Shown here: positions 42,784-55,074 of the stretch, one piece after another | How the letters are laid out: the number at the start of each line of letters is the position of its first letter | Numbering within the stretch: the first letter of the stretch is position 1 | Notes under the pieces: model-generated | Databases searched by the model: none | Seen by the model: the letters and a program-made list of their open reading frames with translations, nothing else | What the model was told of the DNA's origin: nothing | From: Andrena cerasifolii | Taxonomy: Eukaryota > Arthropoda > Insecta > Hymenoptera > Andrenidae | DNA: 64,000 nucleotides | Direction: 5' to 3' | Assembly: GCF_050908995.1 (NCBI RefSeq) | Contig: NC_135124.1 | Location: forward strand, 1,488,001-1,552,000 | Program-made: the position numbers and the translations under genes

Positions 42784-45317
42784 TGACCAGGATCGGTTCA
42801 GTGACCTAACGACACAGGTTTTCAAACTATAGGTGAATTTTCCTAACCCTTTGGTGAGTGTTAGTTACTTTATTGGTGATTATTATTTTTCAAATTTAAC
42901 GCAGGCTGTGACTTATTTCAGCACCGCGCGTTTTGCCAAACTATTTCGTTTCTGTGTTGAAAACAAAACGTGACTTATCACTTCTGTTGATGCTTTCCGA
43001 TGGAAAAATATCTGCTGCATCTCGTGGAATAGTCAGATTTCCACCTAGACCCTTAGTTTTGGAAATAAATTGAAAGATATCTTCAAAAACGGGTGCATTT
43101 CGGGTGTCCTTTCCCCTTTAATCGTTGTTTAAACATATTTAAATGTTCATAATCCAATAATAACTTATAGCGTTGTATTCGGGAGGGTTCATAGAATAAT
43201 TTGACGCAACGAGCAACCGAATAAGTATTACCGTTTCGACAAAAAAGATGTTCGTAAATTTGCAGTTTTTTTTCAAAATCGAATTTCTCAAAAACTGAGG
43301 GTGATGGCGACAAATGTTTGCGGACTCGTTTTCAGGGGACGAAAACCTATAAGAAACAGCTGTTGAATGTTACAAGTCCGAAAAAAAATCAAATTTTGTC
43401 AAACTGTAATTCTCCAAATTTCCGTACATAAATTTTTCTTCGGGTTTTTAAACAGACTTATTCATTATCAGCAACAGTGTAGGCCATTATTGAATTACGG
43501 ATTTTTATCACAACAGCGAACTACGATCACTTTTCGTTCATTTCCTGTTACATTTCCTTTTCGTGTATTCGTTATTAACAAAAGGAAAAGTATCGTATTC
43601 CTTATCCTCTCACTTCAAATAATTATTATTTTCAATTCTTCTAAAAAGAAACTGTGTATTCATCTTTTTTCGTTACATATGATTTTGATCCATTTATTCT
43701 TTATTGATTTTTCACTTTAAATGACAAACAAACCATGATAAAATGTTCGATTTTACTTCTTTTTCATCTGCAATTCTACGCAATTTCCTTCTATGCATGC
43801 CGACTTGCTTGTTCGGAGTTCAAGCGCAGCCGCCTACCGCGGGAGGTCGAGCAGAAGGCTCGCACCCTGATTGGTCGGACTTTTTTTTTGTTAATATCTC
43901 GTTAACGAAGCTTAGGACAATATTTTCGCTAAGGAAAAAGTTGTTTCAAATCACCCCCTGAGTCACCCCTTTCAAGGAACTCCGACATTTTTCGGACACC
44001 CTGTATAGGTAAAAGTTTCGAACAGAAAAAATTATTATGAGTAATGAATATGGTATTATTCGTAAATTTATAATATATAAAGAGAAATAAACTTGTTTGT
44101 TACATTTTTCCACATTCAAACATAAATGTAAAAAAAGAAATTTGTATGTGCTCTACCTAACTTACAATATATATTAAGGGGAAAAATAACGGCAATCACC
44201 TAATGCGTCTCATGTGTAAAAATTAATACAGAAATACAGTGAAATACATCGCCTAATAGGAATAACTGGAAAAATAACATTTTTAGTTCACCACTAATCT
44301 CTAATTGAGCGTCGTATGGACATGAAAGATGAATATAATCATTTATCTCACTTCTTCAGAGTTCTGAGTTGTAATTTAATTACATTGTATTTCCATTACA
44401 TTGTAATTCAATTACAAGCATGAGTGCAGTAATTGGGAATTGAATTACGTTGAAATTGAATTACTATATAATTGAAATACAATGTAATTAAATTGCAGTA
44501 ATTCAATTAGCACAACTGTGAAGTCACGTGTCATATATCTAATCATTTTTCTATACAAATCATATTAGTAGCTTTATCTGCGATTACTGAATAAATATAT
44601 AAATTATACTTTTCTCTTTTATAGATTTATTTTTTTACGTTATAATACTTTATTTAGGTTGTGATAAAATCAATTTATTTTATGACTTCTGGTTATGTTA
44701 AAATTATGTTACTTATGTAATTTACATGCAATTTACGTGTAATTTACACGTAACGTAAATAACTTGGTTTCGTGGGGATTTTCTTACCACTGCATATAAC
44801 AGCTAAAGGGGTCTGGGGAGTTTTCCTATCCCAGACGCGAGCCCGAAAATGATTTGAGGGAAAGAGCACGCAAATATTCTCCGTACGTAACAATCACTAC
44901 AAAGATTACAATGGGAATAGTAAATTATTTATATATCTATTCATTTAAAAAAATAATTTATTCATTGTAATGAGAAATCATCTGTTTTATAATCTCAAGG
45001 GTGAGTCATATAACAGGGACAAGCTATATTTCTTCATTGGTTCCAATTAAAGAAGAAATGATATAGAAAAAACTGAATGGTTTAGAGAAGTCCAATTTCG
45101 TATAACAGAATCGGTCCTGAAAGTGCAACGATGCTCGTGCAATATGCAGCTGAATGAACCTCTTTTTCAAATCGAAACATATTTCTCATTATACATACAT
45201 CAATTCTTCTGGACATTCTGCGTATACAAGTACATATTTGGGTAACGAAGTCGAAAAATGTATACTTTCTGAAGTATTTGTAGAGGGCATTCACGCCCAT
45301 TTCTCTCTATCGAGGAT
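42784..45317. other. Intergenic repeat-rich DNA
   Basis: No gene is supported. At 43085-44005 the ends CGGGTGTCC and CGGACACCCTGTATA suggest a mariner-like element; its left boundary is unclear and the 117-codon Phe/Ile-rich frame inside (43367-43720) looks non-coding. At 44350-44525 an inverted pair built on TAATTACATTGTATTTCAAT-type blocks forms a hAT-like fold without a clear target duplication. TTAAGGGG occurs alone at 44176 with no partner. Confidence 0.45.
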
Positions 45318-45321
45318 TTAA

Positions 45322-46030
45322 GGGGATATTCTACTCTCTCGGTTGAAGAATCCGCCACTTTTCGGTGATATTTTTTATAATAAAATACACACTTAACGTT
45401 TTCGAATTTCGGGGGGTATATTCTACCACTCTTGAAATACAAGGAAAAATCTTTGTTGTTTGTTTATTTCACTTGTTTACTTAAATATTTCGCAGTGAAG
45501 TTGGCGTTTTCCGAATTGCTGGTGGTTGAAATTTCGGACGACTGGATCATCGGAAAGAAAAAAACCAAACATATTTTTAATTTGCAGGAGTGCGGCTATC
45601 TCGCTAACCACAAATATCTTAAGATTTTTTAAATATTTTCCCACGTTTTATATCTATTAAACAGAGAAGAAATACCCTTTTCGGTACTTTCAACTTTGAT
45701 CAACTCCCATTTTAATAATTTTGCCCCGAAATTGTTCTTTCGTGGAAAGCGAGATAACCATACTCCTGCGAATTAGAAATATGTTTGGTTCTTTTATTTC
45801 CGATGATCCAGTCGTCCGAAATTTCAACCGCCAGCAATTCTGAAGCCGCCAACTTCACTGCGAAATATTTACGTGAACAAATGAAATAAACAGACAACAA
45901 AGACTTTTTCTTATATTTCAAGAGTGGTAGAATATACCCCCAGAAATTCGAAAACGTTAAGTGTTTATTTCATTATAAAAACCATTACCGAAAAGTGGCC
46001 GATTTTTCGGCCGAGAGAGTAGAATGTCCC
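45322..46030. mobile_element. TTAA-flanked inverted-repeat element, 709 bp
   Basis: Ends GGGGATATTCTACTCTCTCG and the inverse CGAGAGAGTAGAATGTCCC, flanked by TTAA at 45318-45321 and 46031-46034. The arms are about 300 bp, matching through TCGGACGACTGGATCATCGG and its mirror. The short frames in each arm translate to related peptides only because the arms are copies. Confidence 0.85.
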
Positions 46031-46500
46031 TTAAAAGATTAGTATTAATTACTTTATATAACTAGAGACCAACTATATACTTGATTCGGACGTGAATATG
46101 ATGAAGAACCGATATAGGTACGCAATGTTTAGAATGTAATAGTGAAAGGATCAAAAATGTTTGATAAAGAAAGAAAAAATATCTATACTATATAACGGAA
46201 TAATTCGAAATATTCTACAAAGTATTATTAGACTTCATTACCGTAATAGGTACTTTTACACACAGAATGCCTAGAATGAAAGTGTAGGATTCCATCGTTG
46301 TACGTACATACATATGTACTTGCGAAAAAGATTGGGTGATATGAAATTGGATATCTTTACACTACTCAGCTTTTTCTTTTATCATTCCTTTCTGATTGAG
46401 ACTAAACACGAAATATGGATTATCCTAGTTACAGATTCACCCTGTATAACTGTGATTTAGCTTTTCTAAATTAAAAGATTGCTTTCATTAAAGTTTACAG

Positions 46501-49500
46501 GTGGGTGCATCGCAGTGCAGAGCAGAGTTTGCCCGGAAATGCTGTTGTTGGAGGCCGTGACGCAGACGGATCTACCATTTACGTCGGCAGAGCCTTCCAC
46601 GAGGGTGATATGCTACCGGCAAAAGTTATTCCCGAGAAAAACGTAGCCTATGTATGCTATAACGGGGAGGAACACGCTAAATACAATTACGAAGTGAGTA
46701 CAGTAAGACATATTTTTGAATTCATTATAATAACACTGTGAGTGGCGTTGGCCAGCTTTCACGCTGAGGGATTTCCACCCTGCGCACAACTTTGGCATGT
46801 GTTGTTCACTTTGACATTTTCGGGATATTAACTTTGAAAACAATGCGAGGTCGTAGATCGCATTGCATTTCGCTGTACTCTCCCAGTATAAACGATCGCT
46901 CAGAAAGATCTGATCGACTTGAAACGGTATTTCGCGCAATGTTGCACTAGTGATGAATTAGATTTTAGAACATGGAATTATTAAGTTCGATTACGTAAAA
47001 TTCGGAATTAAATGTAAGGAGCATATTCCTAAGTAAATATTCTTCTGCTTATAAGCTAATCCGATTCAAACAACCGATAATGATTTCTGAAACCTTCGTT
47101 ATTTTTATTTCTTTTTGATTTGGTAGGAAGAATATCAATTAAGTTCAAGGTAACATTGCAGAGAAGCTATCTGGTCGAGCGATTTTAACAAATAATAAAC
47201 CTTTTCTGCAAGGAAGTTAATTTCCTGGTATAACTAAGTGGCCTTTCGACGCACGCAAATGCGGAATTGAAATTTTATGTCAAGGCAAAGTCGTTTTGCT
47301 TCACGGAGTAGGTAACATGCGTTACGTAAGCTACGTCAAAAGTTATTTTTTCAGCTTTAAATTATATAAAGACAGTCAGATTTGCAACGAGAATAGATAT
47401 AAATGCAATAAAAGTCTGGCTTTGTTAACACTCTAATTAGTTTTTCATAGTCACTTCATTAGTTTTACTTTATTAAGAGTAATCTAAGTGATTTATTAGT
47501 AATGAATGACAATTCTTTAATTCATCATTAGGTACAACAGAATATGGTCTAAGTTAATAATTACAATTCCTAAAGCATTGTAATACCATAGACATTTAGT
47601 AGAATATGATTCTAATGTGTTCCGTTTTTTATTAGATCTTATGTCCAGGTGAATTAACGTGGGTGTTTTGTAGCAGCGGCAGCGTCCCAAATGATGCGGT
47701 AGTCGCAGGGCAGACTTCTGATGGAGAAACTTTGTATGTAGGACGTGTTCTCCACAATGGATCTCAAACAGTTGGCAAGGTCAGAACTTACTGTCCCTGA
47801 TACTGCACAAGTATCCGCCTTACAAAGTAGATGTAAATTACAATTAATATACGTACACTATATAAAACAAGATAGGAAAGTTATCGGATCTAGAGTAAAA
47901 GATCTGGATCAATAGTCAGCAGTGGTATAGATCGCGCAATATAACTTTGCCTCCGATCGGCCACTGAGTAGGCCGTGCATGCGGGAGAGTCCGACCGTCG
48001 CTCCGACCGTCTGACTGACGTTATCAAAATGTTGATAAATTAATTCTACGCTATTGGTTGACAATCCAATTTGGAGGATCTTGGGAAGGGCACGTTATTG
48101 GCCAATCTGGAAGGCTGCGCAAGAGCACGCCTAATTTCCTTACATCATGGGTTAAACTATACGTCTAATTCAATCAATTCTGGCCGCTCTAACATACTAA
48201 ACTGGGGGAACATTGGCAGTTACCTAGCTTGTATTAAAGAAGGAAAAGGATAAAAATTCTATGTATTTTGACACTTGTAGTACAATCACAAATGATGCAA
48301 TGAATAGGATACTTAAAGTAAATGTAAAAATGTTAATTTTTACATCATATGCACGGCAAAGAGAATTTGTGGCTGTGCGTGAACACATCTAAAATATTTT
48401 ATGAATATAGTATAGGCGGGAGGCAGCCTATGCCGTGGCTTAACCGTACGCGATATTCACGGAATACAGTACAGACAAGTCTACGCAAGGTGGGCGTCAA
48501 CCAGACAAAGTTGGGTCAGTCTTTGCCGTCTATTTGTGTTGGCAGTCACTATTGTTACAATCTAATGAGCCAGTTGTACCGTGGAAAAAAATGTCATTTT
48601 CTAATCGATCACCACAGCTGGACTGTGCTGGGCACAATCTTTGCACATTGGTAGACGATATATTCTTGAAAACTAATGGTTCGGTGTTCATCGAAAACTG
48701 TAGTTTAGCCCTGTCCACGCTATTATTCGCGAACAATTCGATTTTTCCCACTTTGTTTTCGTTAATATGGAGACTAGACCCTTAGACTTCTATTGACTTC
48801 TGAGATAGTCGGTTATACTAACTGAACACCGTAAATTACACACATCCAGCGGCGGTCCTGACTGAAGCTTGGGAGCATTATATTGCTCCTCATATTTCTG
48901 TCAATTCACTTGTGCCAACGCGACGTTCGAAACATTTACTTCAATGCTTCACCCATTTTACGATTTCGCTGTAGGTGCCTCTTGCAGTTACTATATCCGA
49001 GCAATCGTGAAATGCCCGCATAGAGGCATAATTGAGAGTCTCAATTCGAGAGCCAAGTATATTTCGAGCGTCTTTGACTGACACCGAAGCCAGACGGCGT
49101 AGGCTGGAAAAAGGATTTTTGACTAACTCGTTCAAACCAGGGATCCGAGCTGCCGCGTAATCCTAACCCAGGCCTGCCCCATAGGGTGCAAATACCTCCT
49201 GAAGTTCTGGGACCCGGGCAACAGCCGGGCGCGTAACTGTTCCAATGCTACCCGTTGCGGGAACTGTGAGAGAACTGCACGAGTGTGCGTGCATGTACGA
49301 GCCTGCAACGGCCGCACACTCATGCAGTTCTCCCGCAGCCCATGCTGTGGTTAGCAACGTAACGGTCCCGCGCTCGGCTGTTGCCCGAGTCCCAGAACTG
49401 CGGGAGATATTTGCACCCTATGGGGCAGGCTTGCCCTAATCCTTACCCGATTAAGGGGGGAGCCTGGTGTAGCGGATCGAAGAAATCGATTTTTTTTTTG

Positions 49501-52500
49501 CATAAATCAATAGTTGAACATCACGATAATATGTTCCCAAAGCCGCAAAACGAAATTCGAAAAATTAAAGCGGATATAGCCGGTTTTGCTACGGAGCGCC
49601 AGGCTACCACAAAACTTTAAATGCGTTTTTCTCGAAACGACAGTTTCACACTTTGCGGGCAATATTACTCCAAAAATATTCAACCAATCGACTTGGCCTT
49701 GTGCACGGATATTTGTGAAGATTTTCTTCATAGTACTAAGTTATTAGTATAATGATATTGTTTAAATAAATAACTTTTTTTTAGACATTTGAGGCAAAAT
49801 TTCGTTGGAAACAGTGAACTTTTTATTCAAGAGGCCGCCATTTGTTCATTTTGCATCTTTTAAGTTTCAAATTTCTTCATTCTGTGCGTACACTCATAAA
49901 CTAAAAGAAAATTGTTCGATTTTTGGTTTCAGATGAAACCAAAAGACGCTACGTTGCCCGCAGTGCAATAATTGCGTCGCCAACGGACTGGGCATAACTT
50001 TGTTATTTGCCGCTCTTTTTTAATAATTTTTTTTTGTTACATACCTTAACCTGTTAATACAATATCCTGAAAGTTTCAGAAAGATCTATCAAATACTTTC
50101 TTTAAAGAAAATTCCCGAAAAATGCCTCGATTTTCATTTAGTTACACCAGGCTCCCCCCTTAACCTAGGAAGGTTTATGTAACCCATACTAACCGCGTGG
50201 GAACGGTTATTAAATTCTAGAAAGAACCGAGGTAACCGGGTTAACCCGCTACGAGCGGGTTACTAGTAAAATAAAACAGTCTAGCCTAGAGTAGAAAATC
50301 ACTTAAGACAAGTTAGTGACATGTGAATCTATAGGCAATACATATTCAGATCAAATGAATACACAATGTTTAAAATATACGAGTATATAATCCATGCAGG
50401 CTTGATTAATTTTAGAGGGTTGTTAGAAACGGAATTTATACTTTATTTGTTAAACTTCAAGAATTACTTAGCAACAATATCTTTTAGTATCAATATCTTC
50501 TACAGCCGTGTACGCGTTTCGCCTTATAGCTTCCATTGTTTAATATTTTCTAGCATTCGAATATTTTCGACACCTAAGCCTTAGACAATAGGCAAAGGTC
50601 CCGTCATCTGGTCCACAGTCGGTCTCGTCCGTGCGGCAGGTACCACCGAAGCACCGAACAACCGGGTCGTAAACCCGCACCGTCTAGAGTTCTAAAAGGT
50701 GTGACATTTTCGATAAAAATCGGCCGACAGCGCAAATTGTGACTGATTACAATAAATTTTTTTTCAAAATACTCGTAAAGGACTCAGCAATAACCGAGCA
50801 CTGCAATAAAAACCATATCTGTTGGTCTAATCTATAGAAAACACTATTTAGCATAACATAATATAAAAACATAAATAATGCAGATTAAAGACATTAACAA
50901 TTAATTTTGTGTAAATTTTACATTTACTTTAATACTCTTTTACTTATATAATACTTTAATACTTATATACTTTACATTTACAAAATTTATGGTTTAACTA
51001 AACTGTATAGCTGATTTAAATCTTATATTTTTAAATTATATTTCTATTAGATTAGTTTTGATTTTATTTTTAATATATAAATTTACAAATAATTTTGTAA
51101 TAATTGTAATTCGGAGTAATTAGAATTGAATATTTTGTGGTGACTAATTTTATAATATAATTTAAAAAGATAAGATTTAAATCAGCTACACAGTTTATTT
51201 AAAACATAAATTTTGTAAATTTGAAATAAACTTTTATTTTATAGTTAATTTTAAATTTAGAAAAAAAATAATCTGCAAAATTTATTTATTTATTATGATA
51301 TTATAGATTAGACCAACAGATACTGGTTTTATTGCAGTGCTCCGTTATTGTTGAGTCCTTTACGAGTATTTTAAAAGAAATTTATTGAAATTGGTCAAGA
51401 TTTGCGTTGTGGAGCGATTTTTGTCTAAAATCTTACACTGTGCGTCGGCAAACGCTCGCGAATTCGGCGCGGCCAAGTTAATCTTTGACCTTGCATATTT
51501 ATTACTTTCATGCGCATGTATCATCCTACCAAGGAGTCTCCGATATTGAAATAAAATTCATTACTATTTGGAAACATGGTTACCACTATGTTTTTCACCG
51601 TATTACTGTAACCGCATTAACCCGGTTCACCGGGGTATTTGGGGTACAGATGAATTCTGTTACCCGGTTAGGCAGATTAGTCGACGATACGGCGTACCGA
51701 ACCGCGTACGGGTTAGGGTTCGGTTTTCTGGCTCAAACGGATGTACACTGAGTTCACTTGATTCTCGGAAATGAACTACACTTGCACAGTGAAAGAGGCG
51801 GCCCCTCATTCGCGCGCTGCGCAAGGGAGATGCATACAGTAAATGCTCGTGGTAATATTGCTAGATTTTGTTCGTTGTATGATCATCTATATCCCCTCTA
51901 ACTGGGGCGGGGGGTTCTCCACACCAGGCCAGTGTAAAAGATAAAGTTCATTTTTTCTCATTTGCTTTCGGTTCTTTCTCACTCGCTGTCCTTTTCTTCG
52001 GCCAATGACTGCCGACTCCCACTATCGACAAAACATAATAAGCACCAGCACGAGCCGAAATGAGATGCTAATCGCTTGCGCTGTTCACATTTTAAAGTTA
52101 TTCCCGGTATATAACGAATGGTGGATTTTAGGAGGGGCCCGACCGGCTCTTTCACTGTGTGACTGCGGTTCGGTCCGTGAGAATCAAGAGAACCTGATGT
52201 ACCGGGTGCCCCGAAAAATGTAGTCCTAGCAAGTAGGACTAAATAGTACGTGCGAGTGCCCTTGGCCCGTAATATCTTGTCAGATAGAAGGGTATACCTG
52301 TACACCAAGGTCCACCAAGCCAATATATATTTACAAGTCACATGTATGTATACACGATAGTTTTCGAAATCGATTTTCTCGAAAATGAAGGCTTACCCCA
52401 AACAAACTTCTGCTTCATTTACAATTTTATATGTATAAGTACCGTAAACTGGGGGACATTGGCAGTGCAGGGTAACATTGGCATCTACTCCTATTAAAAA

Positions 52501-54436
52501 GGAAAAGGAACAAATTTGATGCATTTTCATACTTCCAGTACAATCACACACGATGCAATGTTATAATAGGATACCTGAACCAAATTTAAAAATGTCAATT
52601 AAAAAAAGTATATAAAAAAATATAAACTAGAGTGCATTGAGCATAAAAAGAAACAAATTTAAGTGTTAATGTAAATTCAGATGTGGTAAAACTTTAATTT
52701 TTTTAGTGCTATTTATATATGACGTGCCAATGTTACCCGATTACGGGGTAACATTGGCAGGTATTTAACATGTATTAAGGAAGGATAAGAACACAAATTT
52801 TATGCATTTTGACGCTTGTAGTGCATTCACAAATATGTAATGTTCTGACAGGATACTTAGAGTAAATGTAAAAATTTTAATTTTTATATTATATAGCAAA
52901 ATGTTCCAAAAACATCCCAATGTTCCCCGAGTTTACGGTATCCCAGATCTACCCGGTTGTTTCACGGGTACCCAGGGATCCAGGTATCTGATGTATCTAG
53001 ATCAAATTGACATAACCATGATAGAGACCTCGGCGCCAATTCCGCGCCTGCGGAAAAGACGTAGGTATAATACGTGGGAAGTGCGTAACCAATGTTAGTT
53101 CAGTGTTAGTGACCGCTCCTCGACTCTATTATAAGTGAGAGCACTACTGACTACAGTAATGATTGGATGTGTGTCCCGCGCTCGAATAGCCCAGGTTGCT
53201 GCTGTAGCAGACGCGCGGACGCAGCCGGTCGAAAACGCGGCTAGGAAAACGGATGCATGCTTCTCCATAAGAGCGGTGCTCGGGGTTTGGCCGTCGGCTG
53301 TCGCCGCAGATCCCGGCTAGGAAATCCCACCTTTAGTTACCGAAATATTCGCAAAAATATTTTTTAAATTTCTTGCTTCGGTTTTATAATCTCAGTTAGT
53401 TCTGAGTTAGATTTGTGTATAATAGAATTTTTTTCATCCGAAGCTTAGTTATCGAGAAAATCGATTTTGAAATTTTGTTGGGCACACATGCGCTTGACTA
53501 AGAACTGGTAGAATATAACAGCAAATATGGTACAACTGGTGATGGAATGAATCTTTGGGCAAAAATAAGTTGAAATTGCACAGTAACATTTTTCGAACAA
53601 GGCTTTGTTTTCAAGAAAATCGAATTTGAAGATTTAAAAATTGATTCCTTCTTTAAATCAATTTTCTCGAAAACTAAACCTCGGATAAAAGAATTTTATT
53701 CTACCCTTTTGATTTGTTTTTTCATAAGGAATCACTTCATGCCCACTTGTACCATCCATACATATGTACATTGAATCATTCTTGTATTTACATACAGTGT
53801 GAGGCATATACTCCGCCTTGGGACCAAACCTGCTCTAAATGCTCGTCTTATCATAACAGCGGTTTCACACTAGCGATTATCAGGCGATTGTTTTGATATT
53901 TTAGGCCCCTGCAAGTACGCAGACAGCCGTGTGTAATATTTTTCTTACTATCGTACATACCTGACCTGAGAAAATTGTTGTCCGAGAACCGCTAGCGTGA
54001 AACCACTCTTGTGGTTTAGAATAGTTAGTTGGGTAGAGAAACAAACAGTTTATCAAAGGAGCAATTACCGTACATATTATGTATGTATGTACTAGGCGAT
54101 TCGCAGAAAAACGGGCAACAAAGTCGTATAATCTTAGTTATATAGAATTATGAATTCGAATGTTCTTTACCGCGCAATACTGTAATAGGATTGAACATTC
54201 AGTCTAATTGATGATGTCGCTGTGATAGGGAGCGAAAAAGAAATTGATACTAAATGAAAATCAAAATCTTTGAACGTCACATTAGAATTTTAGATTACTA
54301 CAGCAAACTTCCCATAACTTGATAATGATTCAAACGTTACTTTTCACAGGTCGTACCCAGTCATGAGTGTCTGTACATTCCCTTTGATGGAGAAGAGCTG
54401 TCCTTCAAAGACTACGAAGTTCTCGTAATTAATTAG
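46501..54436 (+). CDS. DM9/DUF3421 repeat protein, last three coding exons
   Basis: Three exons join in frame: 46501-46693, 47636-47779 and 54350-54436, giving about 140 residues. They encode two DM9 repeats. Repeat 1 reads WVHRSAEQSLPGNAVVGG...STIYVGRAFHEGD to the YE at 46693; repeat 2 begins ELTWVFCSSGSVPNDAVVAG and ends with FKDYEVLVIN and a TAG stop. The motif P-x-A-V-x-G...Y-V-G-R is repeated as the family requires. DM9 proteins are small, often secreted or cytoplasmic lectin-like proteins in arthropods and molluscs, some binding mannose; the role here is inferred. Exon 46501 starts with one base of a split codon, so at least one exon lies upstream and was not found. Only DM9 repeats are seen in these exons, no pore-forming domain. 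Confidence 0.85.
46694..47635 (+). other. Intron of the DM9 gene
   Basis: GT-AG intron of about 0.94 kb between the first and second visible DM9 exons (donor GTGAGT, acceptor TTTTTATTAG). No clear transposon or other gene was seen. Confidence 0.8.
48200..48350. repeat. Partial copy of the AACTGGGGGAACATTGGCAG MITE family
   Basis: AACTGGGGGAACATTGGCAG followed by TTGTATTAAAGAAGGAAAAG and TTTTGACACTTGTAGTACAA matches the interior and left end of the element at 52442-52938. Only one end is present. Confidence 0.7.
48351..49150. other. DM9 intron, no recognised feature
   Basis: Several overlapping short frames on both strands (for example 101 codons at 48349-48654 and 83 at 48534-48785), none with a recognisable domain. 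Base composition is a little richer in G+C than the flanks, which may mark an old transposon. Confidence 0.4.
49157..49446. mobile_element. Palindromic MITE, about 290 bp
   Basis: GCCTGCCCCATAGGGTGCAA at the left is mirrored by TTGCACCCTATGGGGCAGGC at the right. Further pairs (GTTCTGGGACCCGGGCAACA; CATGCAGTTCTC with GAGAACTGCA) make the whole element fold on itself. The outer flanks TAATCCTAACCC/GGATTAGGG extend the symmetry. It lies in the last DM9 intron. Confidence 0.78.
49455..50159. mobile_element. TTAA-flanked inverted-repeat element, 705 bp
   Basis: Ends GGGGGGAGCCTGGTGTA and the inverse TACACCAGGCTCCCCCC, flanked by TTAA at 49451-49454 and 50160-50163. The conserved arm is short (about 20 bp), so this copy is older or of another subfamily. 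TGCGTTTTTCTCGAAACGAC occurs inside at about 49622. Confidence 0.75.
50160..51770. mobile_element. GGTTAACCCG-repeat element with a nested TIR element
   Basis: On both sides (about 50190-50270 and 51590-51730) repeated AACCGGGTTAACCCG-type blocks suggest the subterminal regions of an old hAT-like element. Between them lies an inverted-repeat element (50698-51439) with ends AGGTGTGACATTTTCGATAA and the inverse of AGTGTAAGATTTTAGACAA, and arms of about 150 bp containing TGTTGGTCTAATCTATA. Target duplications were not found. Located in the last DM9 intron. Confidence 0.6.
51771..52441. other. DM9 intron, no recognised feature
   Basis: No gene or clear element. The 120-codon minus-strand frame at 51979-52341 has no domain I recognise. 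CGATTTTCTCGAAAATGAAG at about 52371 is one of the recurring TTTCTCGAAA motif sites. Confidence 0.4.
52442..52938. mobile_element. TA-flanked MITE, 497 bp, CCGTAAACTSGGGGA ends
   Basis: Starts CCGTAAACTGGGGGACATTG and ends CAATGTTCCCCGAGTTTACGG, with TA on both outer sides. GGTAACATTGGCA is repeated internally (about 52472 and 52747, with a looser copy near the right end). TA target and termini suggest a Tc1/mariner-type MITE. A partial copy lies at 48200-48350. Confidence 0.82.
53410..53705. repeat. Inverted-repeat element with TCGAGAAAATCGATTTT arms
   Basis: TAGAATTTTTTTCATCCGAAG and TTATCGAGAAAATCGATTTT at the left are mirrored by AAATCAATTTTCTCGAAAAC and GGATAAAAGAATTTTATTCTA at the right. 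The terminal similarity is about 50 bp. A second TCAAGAAAATCGAATTTGAA block lies inside. No target duplication was fixed. Confidence 0.65.
53856..54010. mobile_element. Short TIR element, about 155 bp
   Basis: AGCGGTTTCACACTAGCG at the left is mirrored by CGCTAGCGTGAAACCACT at the right. Non-coding. It lies about 340 bases before the last DM9 exon. Confidence 0.65.
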
Positions 54437-54601
54437 GATATAATTAAACCTACAACAAAATTATTCTGATACGTATTCAATACCTGACTGAATATTTTTA
54501 TTAATTATATTTGTGAACTGCGCTCAAACGTAATAATTGTTAATGCCAATAGAGACATAATAAACAATAAATAAACAGTTTTTCCACTTTACACATGCCT
54601 A

Positions 54602-55074
54602 GAGGAAAGTAGGGTAAAACCGGGTACGCGGGTCAGACTGGGTATCATTATTTTTCTAAGACAAGAGCTGCAATATGCACCCAACGCAGGGTGTTACATT
54701 TGGGTGGACCTGAAGACGGTATGAGATCAATCGCAGCGCAAAGCCCGTCGTAGTTTTTCATCCAGAGAAATTTAAAAATTTCGAGTTGAAAAGTTCCAGC
54801 TGGTGAATTGCCTTTTTCATACCACTCGGATTTAAAGAATCCAAGTATTCTGTAATCTTTACATAGTATTTTTACGTTTTACCCGGTTCTTTATCGCATG
54901 TTGAGAAATCTTGTTTTCCGGTGAGCCAAGTAGGTTTTTCAAGAAAGGACTCTCATCTTCTAATTGTGTAAGGCACAATTAAGATTTCTAGTGGTGTGCA
55001 AAGTTTACTTTACCGTCTGACTTTTTGCTAGCAGGAAAAATACATTAGGCACCCGGTTTTGCCCCACTTTCCCC
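54602..55074. mobile_element. TA-flanked MITE, 473 bp, AAAACCGGGT ends
   Basis: Starts GAGGAAAGTAGGGTAAAACC and ends GGTTTTGCCCCACTTTCCCC (inverse GGGGAAAGTGGGGCAAAACC), with TA on both sides. It lies just downstream of the DM9 stop codon, within the likely 3' region. Non-coding. Confidence 0.75.

Noticed and set aside
44173..44195. Seventh TTAAGGGG element
   Set aside because: No inverted partner ending CCCCTTAA was found within a few kilobases.
44350..44525. hAT element with CAGAGTT/AACTGTG ends
   Set aside because: The flanking 8-mers do not match, so only a fold-back repeat is supported.
52901..53320. Short frames of 61-65 codons between MITEs
   Set aside because: They overlap a MITE end or have Ala/Arg-rich by-product composition without domains.
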